Shown in pieces: positions 15,843 through 24,782 of a stretch of DNA of 64,000 nt (positions are counted from its first letter, which is position 1; every line of letters begins with the position of its first letter). A model generated the notes under the pieces. It was given only the letters and a program-made list of their open reading frames with translations. It was not told the origin of the DNA and did not search any database. The stretch is taken from contig NZ_SCOL01000001.1 of assembly GCF_005503015.1 (NCBI RefSeq), forward strand, positions 992,001 to 1,056,000. Reading direction: 5' to 3'. The translations under genes were made by a program, and so were the position numbers. The DNA is from Bacillus sp. E(2018) (GTDB lineage Bacteria > Bacillota > Bacilli > Bacillales > Fictibacillaceae).

Positions 15843-15870
15843 AACAGTTACAAAAAGGTGGATGATAAAA

Positions 15871-16596
15871 ATGAACCGCTGGCAACAGGCATTTTGGCTC
15901 TCGAAATTTGAATTAACTCATTCAAAGAAAAGTATCTTTACTTTACTATTTCTTTTAGTACCCTATTCATTTTTCTTAACGGTTTCAATTTCTTCATACT
16001 TAGAAGAACACTTTATGCTGTATGATATCTTCTTTTTGCTTACATTTGGGGTTGCAGTGATGTGGGCGAAACCGAAGGAGTATCAATACCAAAAACTTTC
16101 TGACAATTTATGGGCACAGCCGTTTACCGTTTTTCTTAACCAGCTTCCAATTCCAAGAGAAATTGTGGTAAAAAGCCGCTTTCTTATTTATTTTATCTAC
16201 TCAGTTCCGTTTCATTTAGTGGTTTTAATAATCATGTATAGCCTTGCTCCTGAATTGCGCCAAACATTGGCACCAATGGAGTTTATAGCATTTTCTCTCA
16301 TCTGGCTTAGCTTTGGGATTTGTTATGGAAGTGTTTATCCGGCAAGTGATTCCGGAGATAAAGTCACGAATGTAAAGATGGTCTTCTATGCAGTAGTTTT
16401 ATTGGGAAGTTTCACATTATTATTATTCGCTGTTCCTTATCTCTCGAGTCACGGATTGGTTGGTCTTACTATTTTAATCGCTAGTAAATGGCCGATCGTT
16501 ACATCTGTTGTTTCCATTTTTGCAGCCTGTGCCAGTGTTGCATTTTGGATGAGATATATGAAAAATCACATGAATAAATTGGATTATTTTCAGTAA
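15871..16596 (+). CDS. ABC transporter membrane protein of the YtrA-type operon
   Basis: 241 residues from the ATG at 15871, nine bases after AGGTGG; an upstream in-frame ATG lies in the operator region. Six hydrophobic segments (first around residues 18-40) make it a membrane component. The topology fits an ABC-2-like permease subunit, with its ATPase partner probably the first ATPase of the operon at 17021. It leads a five-gene operon, 20 bases before the GntR gene. In related bacteria similar operons respond to cell-wall-active antibiotics; the ligand here is unknown. Confidence 0.72.
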   Translation: MNRWQQAFWLSKFELTHSKKSIFTLLFLLVPYSFFLTVSISSYLEEHFMLYDIFFLLTFGVAVMWAKPKEYQYQKLSDNLWAQPFTVFLNQLPIPREIVVKSRFLIYFIYSVPFHLVVLIIMYSLAPELRQTLAPMEFIAFSLIWLSFGICYGSVYPASDSGDKVTNVKMVFYAVVLLGSFTLLLFAVPYLSSHGLVGLTILIASKWPIVTSVVSIFAACASVAFWMRYMKNHMNKLDYFQ

Positions 16597-16616
16597 AGAA
16601 GGGAGGAAGCATCTAT

Positions 16617-17024
16617 ATGGAACTTCCTATAAAGCTTTCCAGAGATTCCAGGGTTCCCATCTACCATCAGATAGAAGGACAAATTAAGGCACTCATTGTT
16701 AGTGGTAAGTTACCAGCAGGTTCACCTCTTCCTTCCATTCGAGCACTTTCAAAAGATTTAGAGATCAGTGTTATAACTACTCGGCGGGCTTATCAAGATT
16801 TAGAGTACGGTGGCTTTATCAAAACAACGCAAGGAAAGGGAACTTTCGTTGCTGAAGTGGAGGTAAAAAAGATGGAGAGGTTAGCAATATCATCCGTATC
16901 TGAAGCGATTGAAAAAGGTGTAGAGACCGCTCTTCGACACAATTACTCTGTGGATGAAATTCGATCTGTGTTTGAAGAAGTACTAGCAAGACTTAAAGAT
17001 AACGATCGAGGTGGAAGTGAATGA
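16617..17024 (+). CDS. GntR family regulator, YtrA subfamily
   Basis: 135 residues, the short size of the YtrA subfamily. The N-terminal winged helix is complete: RVPIYHQIEGQIKALIVSGK, LPSIRALSKDLEISVITTRR and FIKTTQGKGTFVAE, followed by only a short helical dimerisation tail of about 60 residues. It is a cytoplasmic repressor, presumably of its own operon through the ATAGTGT-N14-ACACTAT site. The stop overlaps the start of the ABC ATPase gene by four bases. RBS GGGAGGAAG. Confidence 0.92.
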   Translation: MELPIKLSRDSRVPIYHQIEGQIKALIVSGKLPAGSPLPSIRALSKDLEISVITTRRAYQDLEYGGFIKTTQGKGTFVAEVEVKKMERLAISSVSEAIEKGVETALRHNYSVDEIRSVFEEVLARLKDNDRGGSE

Positions 17025-17875
17025 AGCTTTGTACACAAATTGAAAGAGTTGAAAAAACAGTAGATGATTTCACAGTTGGTCCAATAGATCTAGATATTGA
17101 GCTCGGTACGATTTCGGCACTCATTGGCAACAATGGTGCAGGGAAGAGCACACTCATCAAAATGATGATGAATCTTGTGAAACCGGACAACGGTCAACTG
17201 TTGCATTTTGGAGCTAGTGTAAAGTCCAGTGATCAGTGGAAACAGGAGGTTGCCTATCAACCACAATCTGTTCTAGGTTGTGACTTGTTAACTGGAAAAC
17301 AACTAAGAGATTTGATGGAACCTTGGTATGCGAACTGGGATCAAGAAATGTTTATGAATCTAGTAAAGACTTTTGAAATTGATCTTAATAAACGTTTTGG
17401 AAAAATGTCTAAAGGCATGCAGCAAAAACTTAACATTGTTTTAGCTCTCTCTAAGAACACAAAACTTTTAATCCTAGATGAACCTACAGCTAATATGGAT
17501 ATTCCTTCAAAACAAAAGTTAATGGACATTCTTGTAGATTGGATGGAGAGAGACGAGAGAGCGATCGTTATCGCTACCCACCAAGTAGAAGATATTAAGA
17601 AATTAGCAGATTATATCGTGATCATGAACGATGGCAAAGTAATAGGTAAATACGAAAAAGAAGAACTAGTGTATCGATACAAGCGTTATTGGTTTGAAAA
17701 TGGGTTAGGGATTGAAAAAATCCCTGGTGAGATCGACCGTTTGAACGATCGTCTGCTCATTTCTAATGATGTAGAACAAACAGACACATTCTTGAAGAAA
17801 AATGAAATAAAAATTATACAATCAGAGGTTTTAGAAGTAGAAGAAATTATTACTTACATGCTAATGGGGAGGTAG
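17021..17875 (+). CDS. ABC transporter ATP-binding protein
   Basis: 284 residues. Walker A GNNGAGKST, Q-loop YQPQS, signature MSKGMQQ, Walker B LLILDEPT and the switch His in ATHQVED are all present, with a C-terminal extension of about 80 residues. The signature has the degenerate SKG form seen in YtrB-like exporters. It sits in the cytoplasm and drives a membrane partner, likely the first gene of the operon. Translationally coupled to the GntR gene (ATGA overlap). Confidence 0.92.
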   Translation: MKLCTQIERVEKTVDDFTVGPIDLDIELGTISALIGNNGAGKSTLIKMMMNLVKPDNGQLLHFGASVKSSDQWKQEVAYQPQSVLGCDLLTGKQLRDLMEPWYANWDQEMFMNLVKTFEIDLNKRFGKMSKGMQQKLNIVLALSKNTKLLILDEPTANMDIPSKQKLMDILVDWMERDERAIVIATHQVEDIKKLADYIVIMNDGKVIGKYEKEELVYRYKRYWFENGLGIEKIPGEIDRLNDRLLISNDVEQTDTFLKKNEIKIIQSEVLEVEEIITYMLMGR

Positions 17876-17878
17876 AAG

Positions 17879-18811
17879 ATGATGAATGAACGCATCTTGA
17901 AAGTAGAGCGATTAGGAAAATCGTTTAAAGATAAGAGGATTATTTCGAATATCTCTTTTGAAGTACATCGTGGTGAGATCATGGGGATTCTTGGACCGAA
18001 TGGAGCTGGGAAATCCACAACAATCCGTAACATTATGGGCATTATGTATCCAGATGAAGGATCCATTCATTTTCATGGGAGTTCTGAAATTCCTCGTCAT
18101 AAAATAGGCTATCTACCTGAAGAGAGAGGTTTGTATAAAAACGTAAACGTGATGGATATCTTGCTTTATTTTGCTGAACTTAAAGACTACCCACAAAAGA
18201 AGGCGAAGAAACGTGCTCTGGAGTATTTAGAGAAATTCGGACTTGCCGGTAAAGAGAACACAAAGGTAGAAGAGCTGTCCAAAGGGATGGGGCAAAAAGT
18301 CCAATTGATCGCTGCAATTATCCACGAACCAGAACTGCTTATTTTAGATGAACCATTTTCAGGTCTTGATCCTGTAAGCCAAGAGGTATTTAAAGAAGAA
18401 ATTAAAGAACTTGCAGCTAATGGTACAGCAATTCTTCTTTCATCTCATCAGATGAACATGGTGGAAGAATTATGTGATCGATTATTTATGATTCATCGAG
18501 GCAAAAAAGTGATCTATGGTGCGATGGAAGATGTAAAGAGAGAATACGCAAACTTCAAATGTACGATTATTGGTGACAACCCTGAAGAATTGTTGCTTAA
18601 TATCCCATCTGTTCATCGCGTTGAGAGTAAAGAGGATCGAGCGATTCTTTACTTAGAGCAAGACGTTAACATTCCAACCTGGCTTAGAGAGCTGCCAATA
18701 GATTTGAATGTTTATGAATTAATAATCGATCGTGTATCCCTACATGAGATTTTTATTGATATCGCTTCTGATAAAAACATAATTGTGAAAGAAGGTGTGA
18801 AGTATGCGTAA
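17879..18811 (+). CDS. ABC transporter ATP-binding protein (NatA-like)
   Basis: 310 residues. Walker A GPNGAGKST, signature LSKGMGQ, Walker B LLILDEPF and SSHQMNMVEE are intact, and a C-terminal domain of about 85 residues of DUF4162 type follows. It belongs to the Na+/drug-extruding exporter ATPases and pairs with the downstream permease, whose start lies inside its last codons. Two adjacent ATGs at 17879 and 17882 are possible starts, four bases after the previous stop. Confidence 0.92.
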   Translation: MMNERILKVERLGKSFKDKRIISNISFEVHRGEIMGILGPNGAGKSTTIRNIMGIMYPDEGSIHFHGSSEIPRHKIGYLPEERGLYKNVNVMDILLYFAELKDYPQKKAKKRALEYLEKFGLAGKENTKVEELSKGMGQKVQLIAAIIHEPELLILDEPFSGLDPVSQEVFKEEIKELAANGTAILLSSHQMNMVEELCDRLFMIHRGKKVIYGAMEDVKREYANFKCTIIGDNPEELLLNIPSVHRVESKEDRAILYLEQDVNIPTWLRELPIDLNVYELIIDRVSLHEIFIDIASDKNIIVKEGVKYA

Positions 18812-20054
18812 CAGCTGGAAAGTTGCAAAGTGGGAACTTAAGCGGAACATGAAAAATAAATCTTTTATAATATCACTACTCTTGACACCGCTTCTATTTA
18901 TCGTGTTCGCTAGTTTCCCTACACTCCTTGAAAAGCTGGAAGGAGAACCTGATTCAGAGACCGTAACCGTTTATGTGAAAGATGAACTGAACCTCTTTGA
19001 TGAAGTTAATGGTTTGGTCCAATCCCAAGATTTATCTTGGAAGATGGAAGAAATAACAGATGATTCAAAAAAGATACTTAAAGAGATAGAATCATCTGAA
19101 AACCAAGCTTATGTGGCATTGACAGATAATGCGGTAAAAACAGGAGAAGTGAAGGTTTTCACAAGCAATGAAATGCCTGACACCTTTTCAAGTGAGGTGC
19201 AGTTTCTACAAGAGCCACTGCGTCAGGTGAAATATGATCAGCTAAGCCTTTCTCCAGAAGTCGTTCAATCGATAACAAAAGGGATAGAGATCAAGTCAGA
19301 AGAAGCTTCAACACAAACTGGCCCAGGCTCTGTAAATCCGTCAGATAATCAGAGTGCTGATGACGGCTCAATGGAACGCATCATCCCAGGTGCATTTGCT
19401 GGTATCGTCCTTTTTTCAATCGTTATGACAGGTATGATGATCTTCCAAAGTGCCTCTCAAGAAAAGAAGGAAAAAGTAGCTGAGATTGTATTATCTTCCG
19501 TAACACCGGGAGACTTAATGCAAGGGAAAATTATCGGTTATTTCATATTAGGGCTTGTTCAAGTAGGAACTTGGTTATTACTCGTTGTTCCGATTGCAGC
19601 CTGGAGATATGAGTTACCAATTGTAGAATATCTATTTGTACCTGAACTATTGCTATTGTTAGCAATCTCTATAGCAGGTTACTTGATGTTTGCTGCTATT
19701 TTCGTTGGTATTGGTGCAACGGTTGAAGACATGACAGCTACAAGCAATTTTCAAGGTATCGTCATGATGCTGCCGTTTCTTCCACTCATATTTATTGGTC
19801 CTATCTTGGCAAACCCGAGCGGAATTATCGCTCAAGTTGCCACATATTTCCCACTTACATCTCCAAGCATCCTTATCCTTCGCCTTTCCTTATTAGAAGA
19901 ATGGCCGTGGGTTGAGATCATTATTGCATTAGTTATCTTGTTAGCTAGTATTTGGCTGTTGATGAAATTAGCAGGAAAAGTGTTTAAGACAGGGATTTTA
20001 CTTTATGGTAAAAATGCCACTCCAAGTGAGATCTGGAAGTGGCTGCGCTACTAG
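18804..20054 (+). CDS. ABC-2 type permease (NatB-like)
   Basis: 416 residues. One membrane anchor (about residues 19-38), a large extracytoplasmic region of roughly 150 residues, then five or six membrane segments in the C-terminal half. The motif QEKKEKVAEIVLSSVTPGDLMQGKIIG after the second segment is characteristic of NatB-like ABC-2 permeases. It exports a substrate (Na+ or a small toxic compound in known members) with the preceding ATPase. Last gene of the operon, start overlapping the ATPase gene by eight bases. Confidence 0.9.
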   Translation: MRNSWKVAKWELKRNMKNKSFIISLLLTPLLFIVFASFPTLLEKLEGEPDSETVTVYVKDELNLFDEVNGLVQSQDLSWKMEEITDDSKKILKEIESSENQAYVALTDNAVKTGEVKVFTSNEMPDTFSSEVQFLQEPLRQVKYDQLSLSPEVVQSITKGIEIKSEEASTQTGPGSVNPSDNQSADDGSMERIIPGAFAGIVLFSIVMTGMMIFQSASQEKKEKVAEIVLSSVTPGDLMQGKIIGYFILGLVQVGTWLLLVVPIAAWRYELPIVEYLFVPELLLLLAISIAGYLMFAAIFVGIGATVEDMTATSNFQGIVMMLPFLPLIFIGPILANPSGIIAQVATYFPLTSPSILILRLSLLEEWPWVEIIIALVILLASIWLLMKLAGKVFKTGILLYGKNATPSEIWKWLRY

Positions 20055-20111
20055 ACCGTTTATTGATGAAGACTCATTAAATTAACAAAAAATAAGAAAG
20101 GAGTTATGCCG

Positions 20112-20300
20112 ATGACAAAATTATCTTATAGCGGTTTGAAGTATGGAGAAGCTGATGTTCAAACAAAAATAATGGTAGATATACAAAAAGATTGGTGTGA
20201 AATCACACACACCAATCAAGTGTCACAAGTAATGAATAAAACAACAGGTGAATATATCCAAGTGAATCGAAATACTTTAAAGTGTGAGATTGTTTCCTAA
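20112..20300 (+). CDS. small unrecognised protein
   Basis: 62 residues from the ATG at 20112, eight bases after AAAGGAG; an ATG at 20106 is only two bases away from that site. The protein is polar, with alternating hydrophobic residues suggestive of beta-strands, and has Cys in DWCEIT and LKCEIV. No signal or membrane segment. A strong terminator follows 20 bases after the stop. Family not recognised; coding is supported by RBS and terminator placement. Confidence 0.6.
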   Translation: MTKLSYSGLKYGEADVQTKIMVDIQKDWCEITHTNQVSQVMNKTTGEYIQVNRNTLKCEIVS

Positions 20301-20318
20301 TTAAATCTATTAAACTTT

Positions 20319-20348
20319 GTGTGACTGGACATACCAGTCACATTTTTT
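20319..20348 (+). terminator. intrinsic terminator
   Basis: TGTGACTGG pairs with CCAGTCACA across a five-base loop, followed by seven T. It ends the small gene at 20112-20300. Confidence 0.88.
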
Positions 20349-20416
20349 TGAACTTCAAGTATCTTTATGGTTGCATTTTTAGTCTTTTAACTAAAAGAGC
20401 ATTATTTCGAAATGTA

Positions 20417-21352
20417 TCATTTCTCTTCCCAGTTAAGAGGAGGCTTATTTAATTGTGGCTTGTATCCCAATTCTTTTGAGGCAGCCACAATGAACTCTTT
20501 TCTAAAAAAGAAACTTCTGTGGTAAACAATTTTGTTATTTTCGACTTCTTGATATTGAATATCGTGTACAAGCTGACCTTGATCCGTTTCAGCCAATACC
20601 ACAATAACATGTTTACCCCATAGCTCACATTCAATAGCATGATGTCCAGGTAAGCCGTATGAAAGTGACCCATTTATGATTTCCTCTTTGTTTACTTCTA
20701 GGAAACCTAATGATGCTTCGTAATGTGCTTGATCACTTATAAGAGATAACACCCCTTTTAGATCACCATGATTAAATGCCTTCAAATAGGCTTGTATCGT
20801 CTTTGATTGTTGAGGTGAATTTTCAAGCTTTGGTTTAATCGAATGATCTCTATTGGTTTGTAATTTATATTTCATTCTTCTTACTGAAGCATAAACAGCG
20901 CCAGGCGTTGTTTTTACGATACTCGCAACTTCATCAGCTTGAAAGCGAAAAATCTCCAAAAGTAGAAACACTGCAGTTTGTCGTGGGGAAAAAAGGGCAT
21001 CTAATTTTTGAAGAGCTTCTTCTAACTCCAGATTGTCCGATAATTCTTCAAAAGCTTCATTATTTTCATGCAGTTCGCAAAGTGCACGTTTTTCTTTACG
21101 ACATTGGTCGATCCAAGTGTTGGTTGCAATGCGAAATACATAGGATTTTAAGTTTGTTGGATGCCATCTTGTAAATAGACCTCCTAATACTTTAAGCATT
21201 GTTTCTTGATATAAATCTTCACCATCCCACGGTGAACCCGTAAGATATCTGCAATAGTTCCATAGTGCATCACTGAAATCATGGATTTCTTCATTAAGTC
21301 TTTGCCGTAATTCATTGGATTGGGCGTGAAGTGTTTTCGTTGACTGAGACAT
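20417..21352 (-). CDS. sigma-70 family (ECF-type) sigma factor with SnoaL-like C-terminal domain
   Basis: 311 residues from the ATG at 21352, preceded by AAGAAGGGAG. Residues 25-95 are sigma region 2 (ALWNYCRYLTGSPWDGEDL, KSYVFRIATNTWIDQCRKE), residues 125-175 region 4 with an atypical helix-turn-helix, and residues 195-300 an NTF2/SnoaL-like fold (FNHGDLKGVLSLISDQAHYE). ECF factors with such a tail use it to control activity without a membrane anti-sigma; none is encoded next to it. Divergent from a serine hydrolase gene. The target promoters are unknown. Confidence 0.86.
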   Translation of the reverse strand: MSQSTKTLHAQSNELRQRLNEEIHDFSDALWNYCRYLTGSPWDGEDLYQETMLKVLGGLFTRWHPTNLKSYVFRIATNTWIDQCRKEKRALCELHENNEAFEELSDNLELEEALQKLDALFSPRQTAVFLLLEIFRFQADEVASIVKTTPGAVYASVRRMKYKLQTNRDHSIKPKLENSPQQSKTIQAYLKAFNHGDLKGVLSLISDQAHYEASLGFLEVNKEEIINGSLSYGLPGHHAIECELWGKHVIVVLAETDQGQLVHDIQYQEVENNKIVYHRSFFFRKEFIVAASKELGYKPQLNKPPLNWEEK

Positions 21353-21511
21353 GTAATAACTCCCTTCTTGATTGCCGTTCACTATGTACAACGATTATCC
21401 TACTGAGAATTATACGCTTTTTTGGAATTTTTTTAAAAAAGATAAAAATAAATTGTGATATGGTTAAGTTGGATAAAAGTTACAATTTAATGATGTGAAG
21501 GAGTTTCCTAG

Positions 21512-22285
21512 ATGCAAAATGTAGTAAGTTCATTTAAGACCGTTGAATCTGATCAAGTAGGTTTAATCGTCTATTCAACGAAACAGCAAGAAGTTGTGTG
21601 TTCATTTAATTCTGGTTTAGTCGTTCCACTAGCTTCAGCTGGAAAAGTAGTTATTGCCTATTGCGTAACAAGATGGGTCGAGAACGGTTTGTTTCATTGG
21701 AATGATTTGATTAAGGACATTCAACTGGATAAAGAAGAGAACAGCGCTGTTTTATTTCCACATTTCCAAGAGAGTAGGTCCTTGTCTTTAGGTAGTCTCG
21801 TAGAAGTGATGATCTCTTGCCACGATAGTAAAGCTGCAGATAGCATTGTGCAGTTTTGTGGGGGGTGGGAAAAGGTAAATACAGAGATAAATAGATCTTA
21901 CAAACACATAAATCTTTCTTCAAATCCTCGGGATGTTGAAAATAAAGGCAGAATTAGTGAAGTGCTTTCTGTATTAAAAGCTATTTTTGAAGGGTATCAC
22001 CGTCATCCACAATTATGGTTACCTGTTATGAATGGTCTAGTTCGACCTCAAGATCACTTTGAAGGGATTCCAAACCATATGTTGAATCATATGAGCGGAG
22101 GTTTTGAAACCTTAGTGGTGGATATAGGGATTTTAGGAGAGTTTCATCAACATCCTTTGCTCTATGTTTTAGGAGCCACTGATCTTCCTAATCGTTATAC
22201 AAACACCTTTTCTGATGAAAGAATAGTAGAGTCTATGAAGTTGATGTACCACGAATACACCATACAAAGAAAACAGATGACATAA
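21512..22285 (+). CDS. serine hydrolase, class A beta-lactamase-like
   Basis: 257 residues without signal peptide. The SxxK motif is SAGK (Ser42, Lys45) and an SCHDSKAAD segment stands where class A enzymes have SDN. There is no clear KTG motif, so beta-lactam hydrolysis is doubtful; the family also covers esterases and amidases of the penicillin-binding fold. It begins a two-gene unit with an antibiotic-kinase-like gene 12 bases downstream and is divergent from the sigma factor. It lies in the cytoplasm unless an uncalled signal exists. RBS GAAGGAG. Confidence 0.75.
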   Translation: MQNVVSSFKTVESDQVGLIVYSTKQQEVVCSFNSGLVVPLASAGKVVIAYCVTRWVENGLFHWNDLIKDIQLDKEENSAVLFPHFQESRSLSLGSLVEVMISCHDSKAADSIVQFCGGWEKVNTEINRSYKHINLSSNPRDVENKGRISEVLSVLKAIFEGYHRHPQLWLPVMNGLVRPQDHFEGIPNHMLNHMSGGFETLVVDIGILGEFHQHPLLYVLGATDLPNRYTNTFSDERIVESMKLMYHEYTIQRKQMT

Positions 22286-22297
22286 GGAGAGAGGGTA

Positions 22298-23218
22298 ATG
22301 AGTTACAAACTTCCTGATCTATTTATTAAACAAATTATAGGTGTACATGGAGAAAAAGCTAATGAATGGTTGAGTAAGTTTGAAGAGATACTATCTTATT
22401 GCGAAAAAAACTATGATCTTCACATCCAACAACCTTTCAATCTTTCGTACAATTTCGTCGCACCCGCTACAAGAAGTGATGACTGTGAAGTGGTTTTGAA
22501 GGTTGTGATTGATCAGAAAGAATTTGAAACGGAGCTACGTGCACTTCAGCTTCTGTCTAGTGAAAATACAGTTAAAGTCTTAGCGTTTGAGAAGGAACGA
22601 GGTATGATGCTTCTTGAACGAATACAACCAGGACATACCTTGGCAGAAATAGAAAATGATGATAAGGCTACTATACTTGCTGCTAACGTGATGAAGAAGT
22701 TAATGGTTCCTGCACCAGTTGATTCTAATCTTCCGACGGTTCTTGATCGTAAAAATAGTTTGAAACGAATCTATCAAAATTACAACAGTTATCTACCTGT
22801 TTCAAAAGCAACCATTGAAGAGGCTTTATTTATTACTGAAGGATTAAACACTTCTATAGAGAAGACATATTTACTTCATGGCGATCTTCACCACTACAAT
22901 ATACTAGCAAATGGAGATTCTTGGACTGCGATCGATCCAAAGGGCTTAATCGGGGACCGTGAATATGAGGTTGTTCAATATTTGCTGAATAAATTACCTG
23001 AACAGCGAATGGAAGAGATAACAGAAAAACGAATTGAAATTTTTGTAGATGTACTGAATCTGAATAAAGAACGAGTTTTGTTAAGAGCCTATTCACATGC
23101 TGTGTTAGCTACTTGTTGGACAATTGAAGATGGTCAAATGCAGGACAGCTTTTTAAATACCATTCAGGTCTTCAAAAACCTAGTAAGTAAATACATACAG
23201 AAAGACGCACTTCTCTAG
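22298..23218 (+). CDS. aminoglycoside/hydroxyurea-type phosphotransferase
   Basis: 306 residues of the APH(6)/hydroxyurea kinase type. The catalytic loop LLHGDLHHYNIL holds the Asp and Asn, and the metal Asp follows in WTAIDPKGLIGD. The N-terminal lobe binds ATP through the Lys in EVVLKVV. Members phosphorylate streptomycin or related hydroxylated compounds; neighbourhood with a beta-lactamase-like protein suggests a small resistance or detoxification unit, but this is inference. Ends with a strong terminator. Confidence 0.88.
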   Translation: MSYKLPDLFIKQIIGVHGEKANEWLSKFEEILSYCEKNYDLHIQQPFNLSYNFVAPATRSDDCEVVLKVVIDQKEFETELRALQLLSSENTVKVLAFEKERGMMLLERIQPGHTLAEIENDDKATILAANVMKKLMVPAPVDSNLPTVLDRKNSLKRIYQNYNSYLPVSKATIEEALFITEGLNTSIEKTYLLHGDLHHYNILANGDSWTAIDPKGLIGDREYEVVQYLLNKLPEQRMEEITEKRIEIFVDVLNLNKERVLLRAYSHAVLATCWTIEDGQMQDSFLNTIQVFKNLVSKYIQKDALL

Positions 23219-23237
23219 ATTGAGAAGTGCGTTTTTT
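23205..23237 (+). terminator. intrinsic terminator
   Basis: ACGCACTTCTC pairs with GAGAAGTGCGT (23205-23232) and is followed by TTTTTT. It overlaps the last codons of the phosphotransferase and faces the convergent oxidoreductase gene. Confidence 0.88.
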
Positions 23238-23246
23238 GCTTGGGTT

Positions 23247-24158
23247 TTAAACCACTCTTATGACAACATTACCTTTCTTCCGTCCAGTTTCAACGTATTC
23301 ATGAGCTTCTGAAATTTGGTCTAGCTTATAATAACGATCGATTACGGGTATCATTTGACCAGATTCAATTCGTTTCTTTAAGAATTCTAGATCTTCTGTA
23401 CGCTCTTTTGCAATACCTTGCCCATCAACGGTAACGAATTTACCGTTAGCTGTTAAAGCATTTTGACTATTAGACATTGATGTTTTTCCTACAGCGTCAA
23501 AAATGATATCGTATTTTTTATCCGATTTTGTAAAATCCTCTCTTGTATAATCTACGACATGATCAGCTCCTAATGATTTAACCAGTTCTAGATTGGTTGA
23601 ACCGCACACAGCTGTTACTTCAGTATCAAAAAACTTGGCAAGTTGGACAGCGGCTGTTCCTACAGCTCCAGAGGCACCATAAATCAGAACCTTTTGTCCG
23701 CTTTGAATCTTTCCTTTTCTTAAAAAATGCAGCGCTGTAGTCCCTCCAAAGGGAATGGCAGCGGCTTCTTCAAAAGTTACATTCTGTGGTTTATGTGTGA
23801 CAATTCCGTCTTCAGGGAGGCATATATATTCTGCATGTGCGCCAAATCGCATTCCGGTCATGGCATACACGTCATCTCCTTTTTTAAACCGAGTAACACG
23901 TTGGCCGACTTCTTCTACAACTCCTGCTAATTCAACTCCTAAAATCGGTTTTCTCGGTTTTCGTATACCAAGGAATAAGCGCATCGGCAGCCAATATAAT
24001 AAAGGACTATTAAAGCCACGAACTCTGACGTCCCCCGTTGTTACTGTAGTAGCATGGATTTTGATCAGTATCTCGTTTTCTTTAGGCGATGGTTTTGGAA
24101 CTTGTTGTAGGCTAAGTACTTCTGGCGTACCATACTTCAGACATAATACAGCTTTCAT
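23247..24158 (-). CDS. NAD(P)-dependent alcohol dehydrogenase / quinone oxidoreductase (MDR family)
   Basis: 303 residues. The nucleotide-binding GASGAVGTAAVQLAK Rossmann motif, an N-terminal GroES-like half (TGDVRVRG, ELAGVVEEVG), and the absence of structural-zinc Cys mark a zinc-independent quinone oxidoreductase-like member. Such cytoplasmic enzymes reduce quinones or enones with NADPH. Own RBS (AGGAGG) and convergent with the phosphotransferase. Specific substrate unknown. Confidence 0.9.
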   Translation of the reverse strand: MKAVLCLKYGTPEVLSLQQVPKPSPKENEILIKIHATTVTTGDVRVRGFNSPLLYWLPMRLFLGIRKPRKPILGVELAGVVEEVGQRVTRFKKGDDVYAMTGMRFGAHAEYICLPEDGIVTHKPQNVTFEEAAAIPFGGTTALHFLRKGKIQSGQKVLIYGASGAVGTAAVQLAKFFDTEVTAVCGSTNLELVKSLGADHVVDYTREDFTKSDKKYDIIFDAVGKTSMSNSQNALTANGKFVTVDGQGIAKERTEDLEFLKKRIESGQMIPVIDRYYKLDQISEAHEYVETGRKKGNVVIRVV

Positions 24159-24308
24159 AGTGAACCTCCTGTTAAATTCGTTTATTCATCTTATGTTGAT
24201 GATTGAATTAAAAATGCTTTATAAGTTTGAAGGTATAAGAAGGAAAAATGAGTTTTTTAAGGAATGAAATATGAATCGCAGATTATAGACATAAACGGAG
24301 GACAGCTT

Positions 24309-24599
24309 ATGAAGTCACTGAAACATTTTATCTTTAAACGATCCAAAAACAATGTCGGAGAGCTTTGTGGACTTATTGTGATCTTAACGATTATTCAATT
24401 TGTGGATTTTGAAAGTATTTGGGATGAGCCCCTTTACTTTTTCATTTTCATTTTAGGAAGTGGGACCTTGTATCGAATACTTGACGAACTCTTTGAAAAG
24501 ATCCTTGGAGATAAAAACATAGTTATAGGAAGCCGCTACACATTCGTTACAATTTTTGTATTTGTATTCGTAGTGAATATGTTTGAAAATCCGCTATGA
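24309..24599 (+). CDS. small membrane protein, unrecognised
   Basis: 96 residues from the ATG at 24309, after GGAGGA; upstream in-frame ATG at 24264 lacks a site. Three hydrophobic segments (about 23-40, 47-65 and 75-93) with an acidic loop DELFEK. Its stop overlaps the start of a second small membrane protein by four bases, so the two are coupled. Families not recognised. Confidence 0.68.
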   Translation: MKSLKHFIFKRSKNNVGELCGLIVILTIIQFVDFESIWDEPLYFFIFILGSGTLYRILDELFEKILGDKNIVIGSRYTFVTIFVFVFVVNMFENPL

Positions 24600-24769
24600 A
24601 ATTAACACTTTTAAATAGTTTTTTCACGGCAATTGCAATTGTGTTCATACAATATTTGTTTGAAAGAATGAAGTACAAAGGAACACCAATGAAACGAACT
24701 GGACTTGTAATGATTGAAGTTATTATTTTTACGTTGATTTTATTTTATGGGAGTAAATTATTAACTTAG
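24596..24769 (+). CDS. small membrane protein, coupled to the preceding gene
   Basis: 57 residues beginning at the ATG that overlaps the previous stop (ATGA at 24596-24599) and ending TAG at 24767. Two hydrophobic segments flank a basic centre (FERMKYKGTPMKRTG). It is too short for common gene-calling cut-offs. Coding is supported by the translational coupling and by the next gene starting 13 bases later after AGGTG. Function unknown; possibly a partner subunit of the preceding membrane protein. Confidence 0.68.
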   Translation: MKLTLLNSFFTAIAIVFIQYLFERMKYKGTPMKRTGLVMIEVIIFTLILFYGSKLLT

Positions 24770-24782
24770 TAGGTGAAAAATC

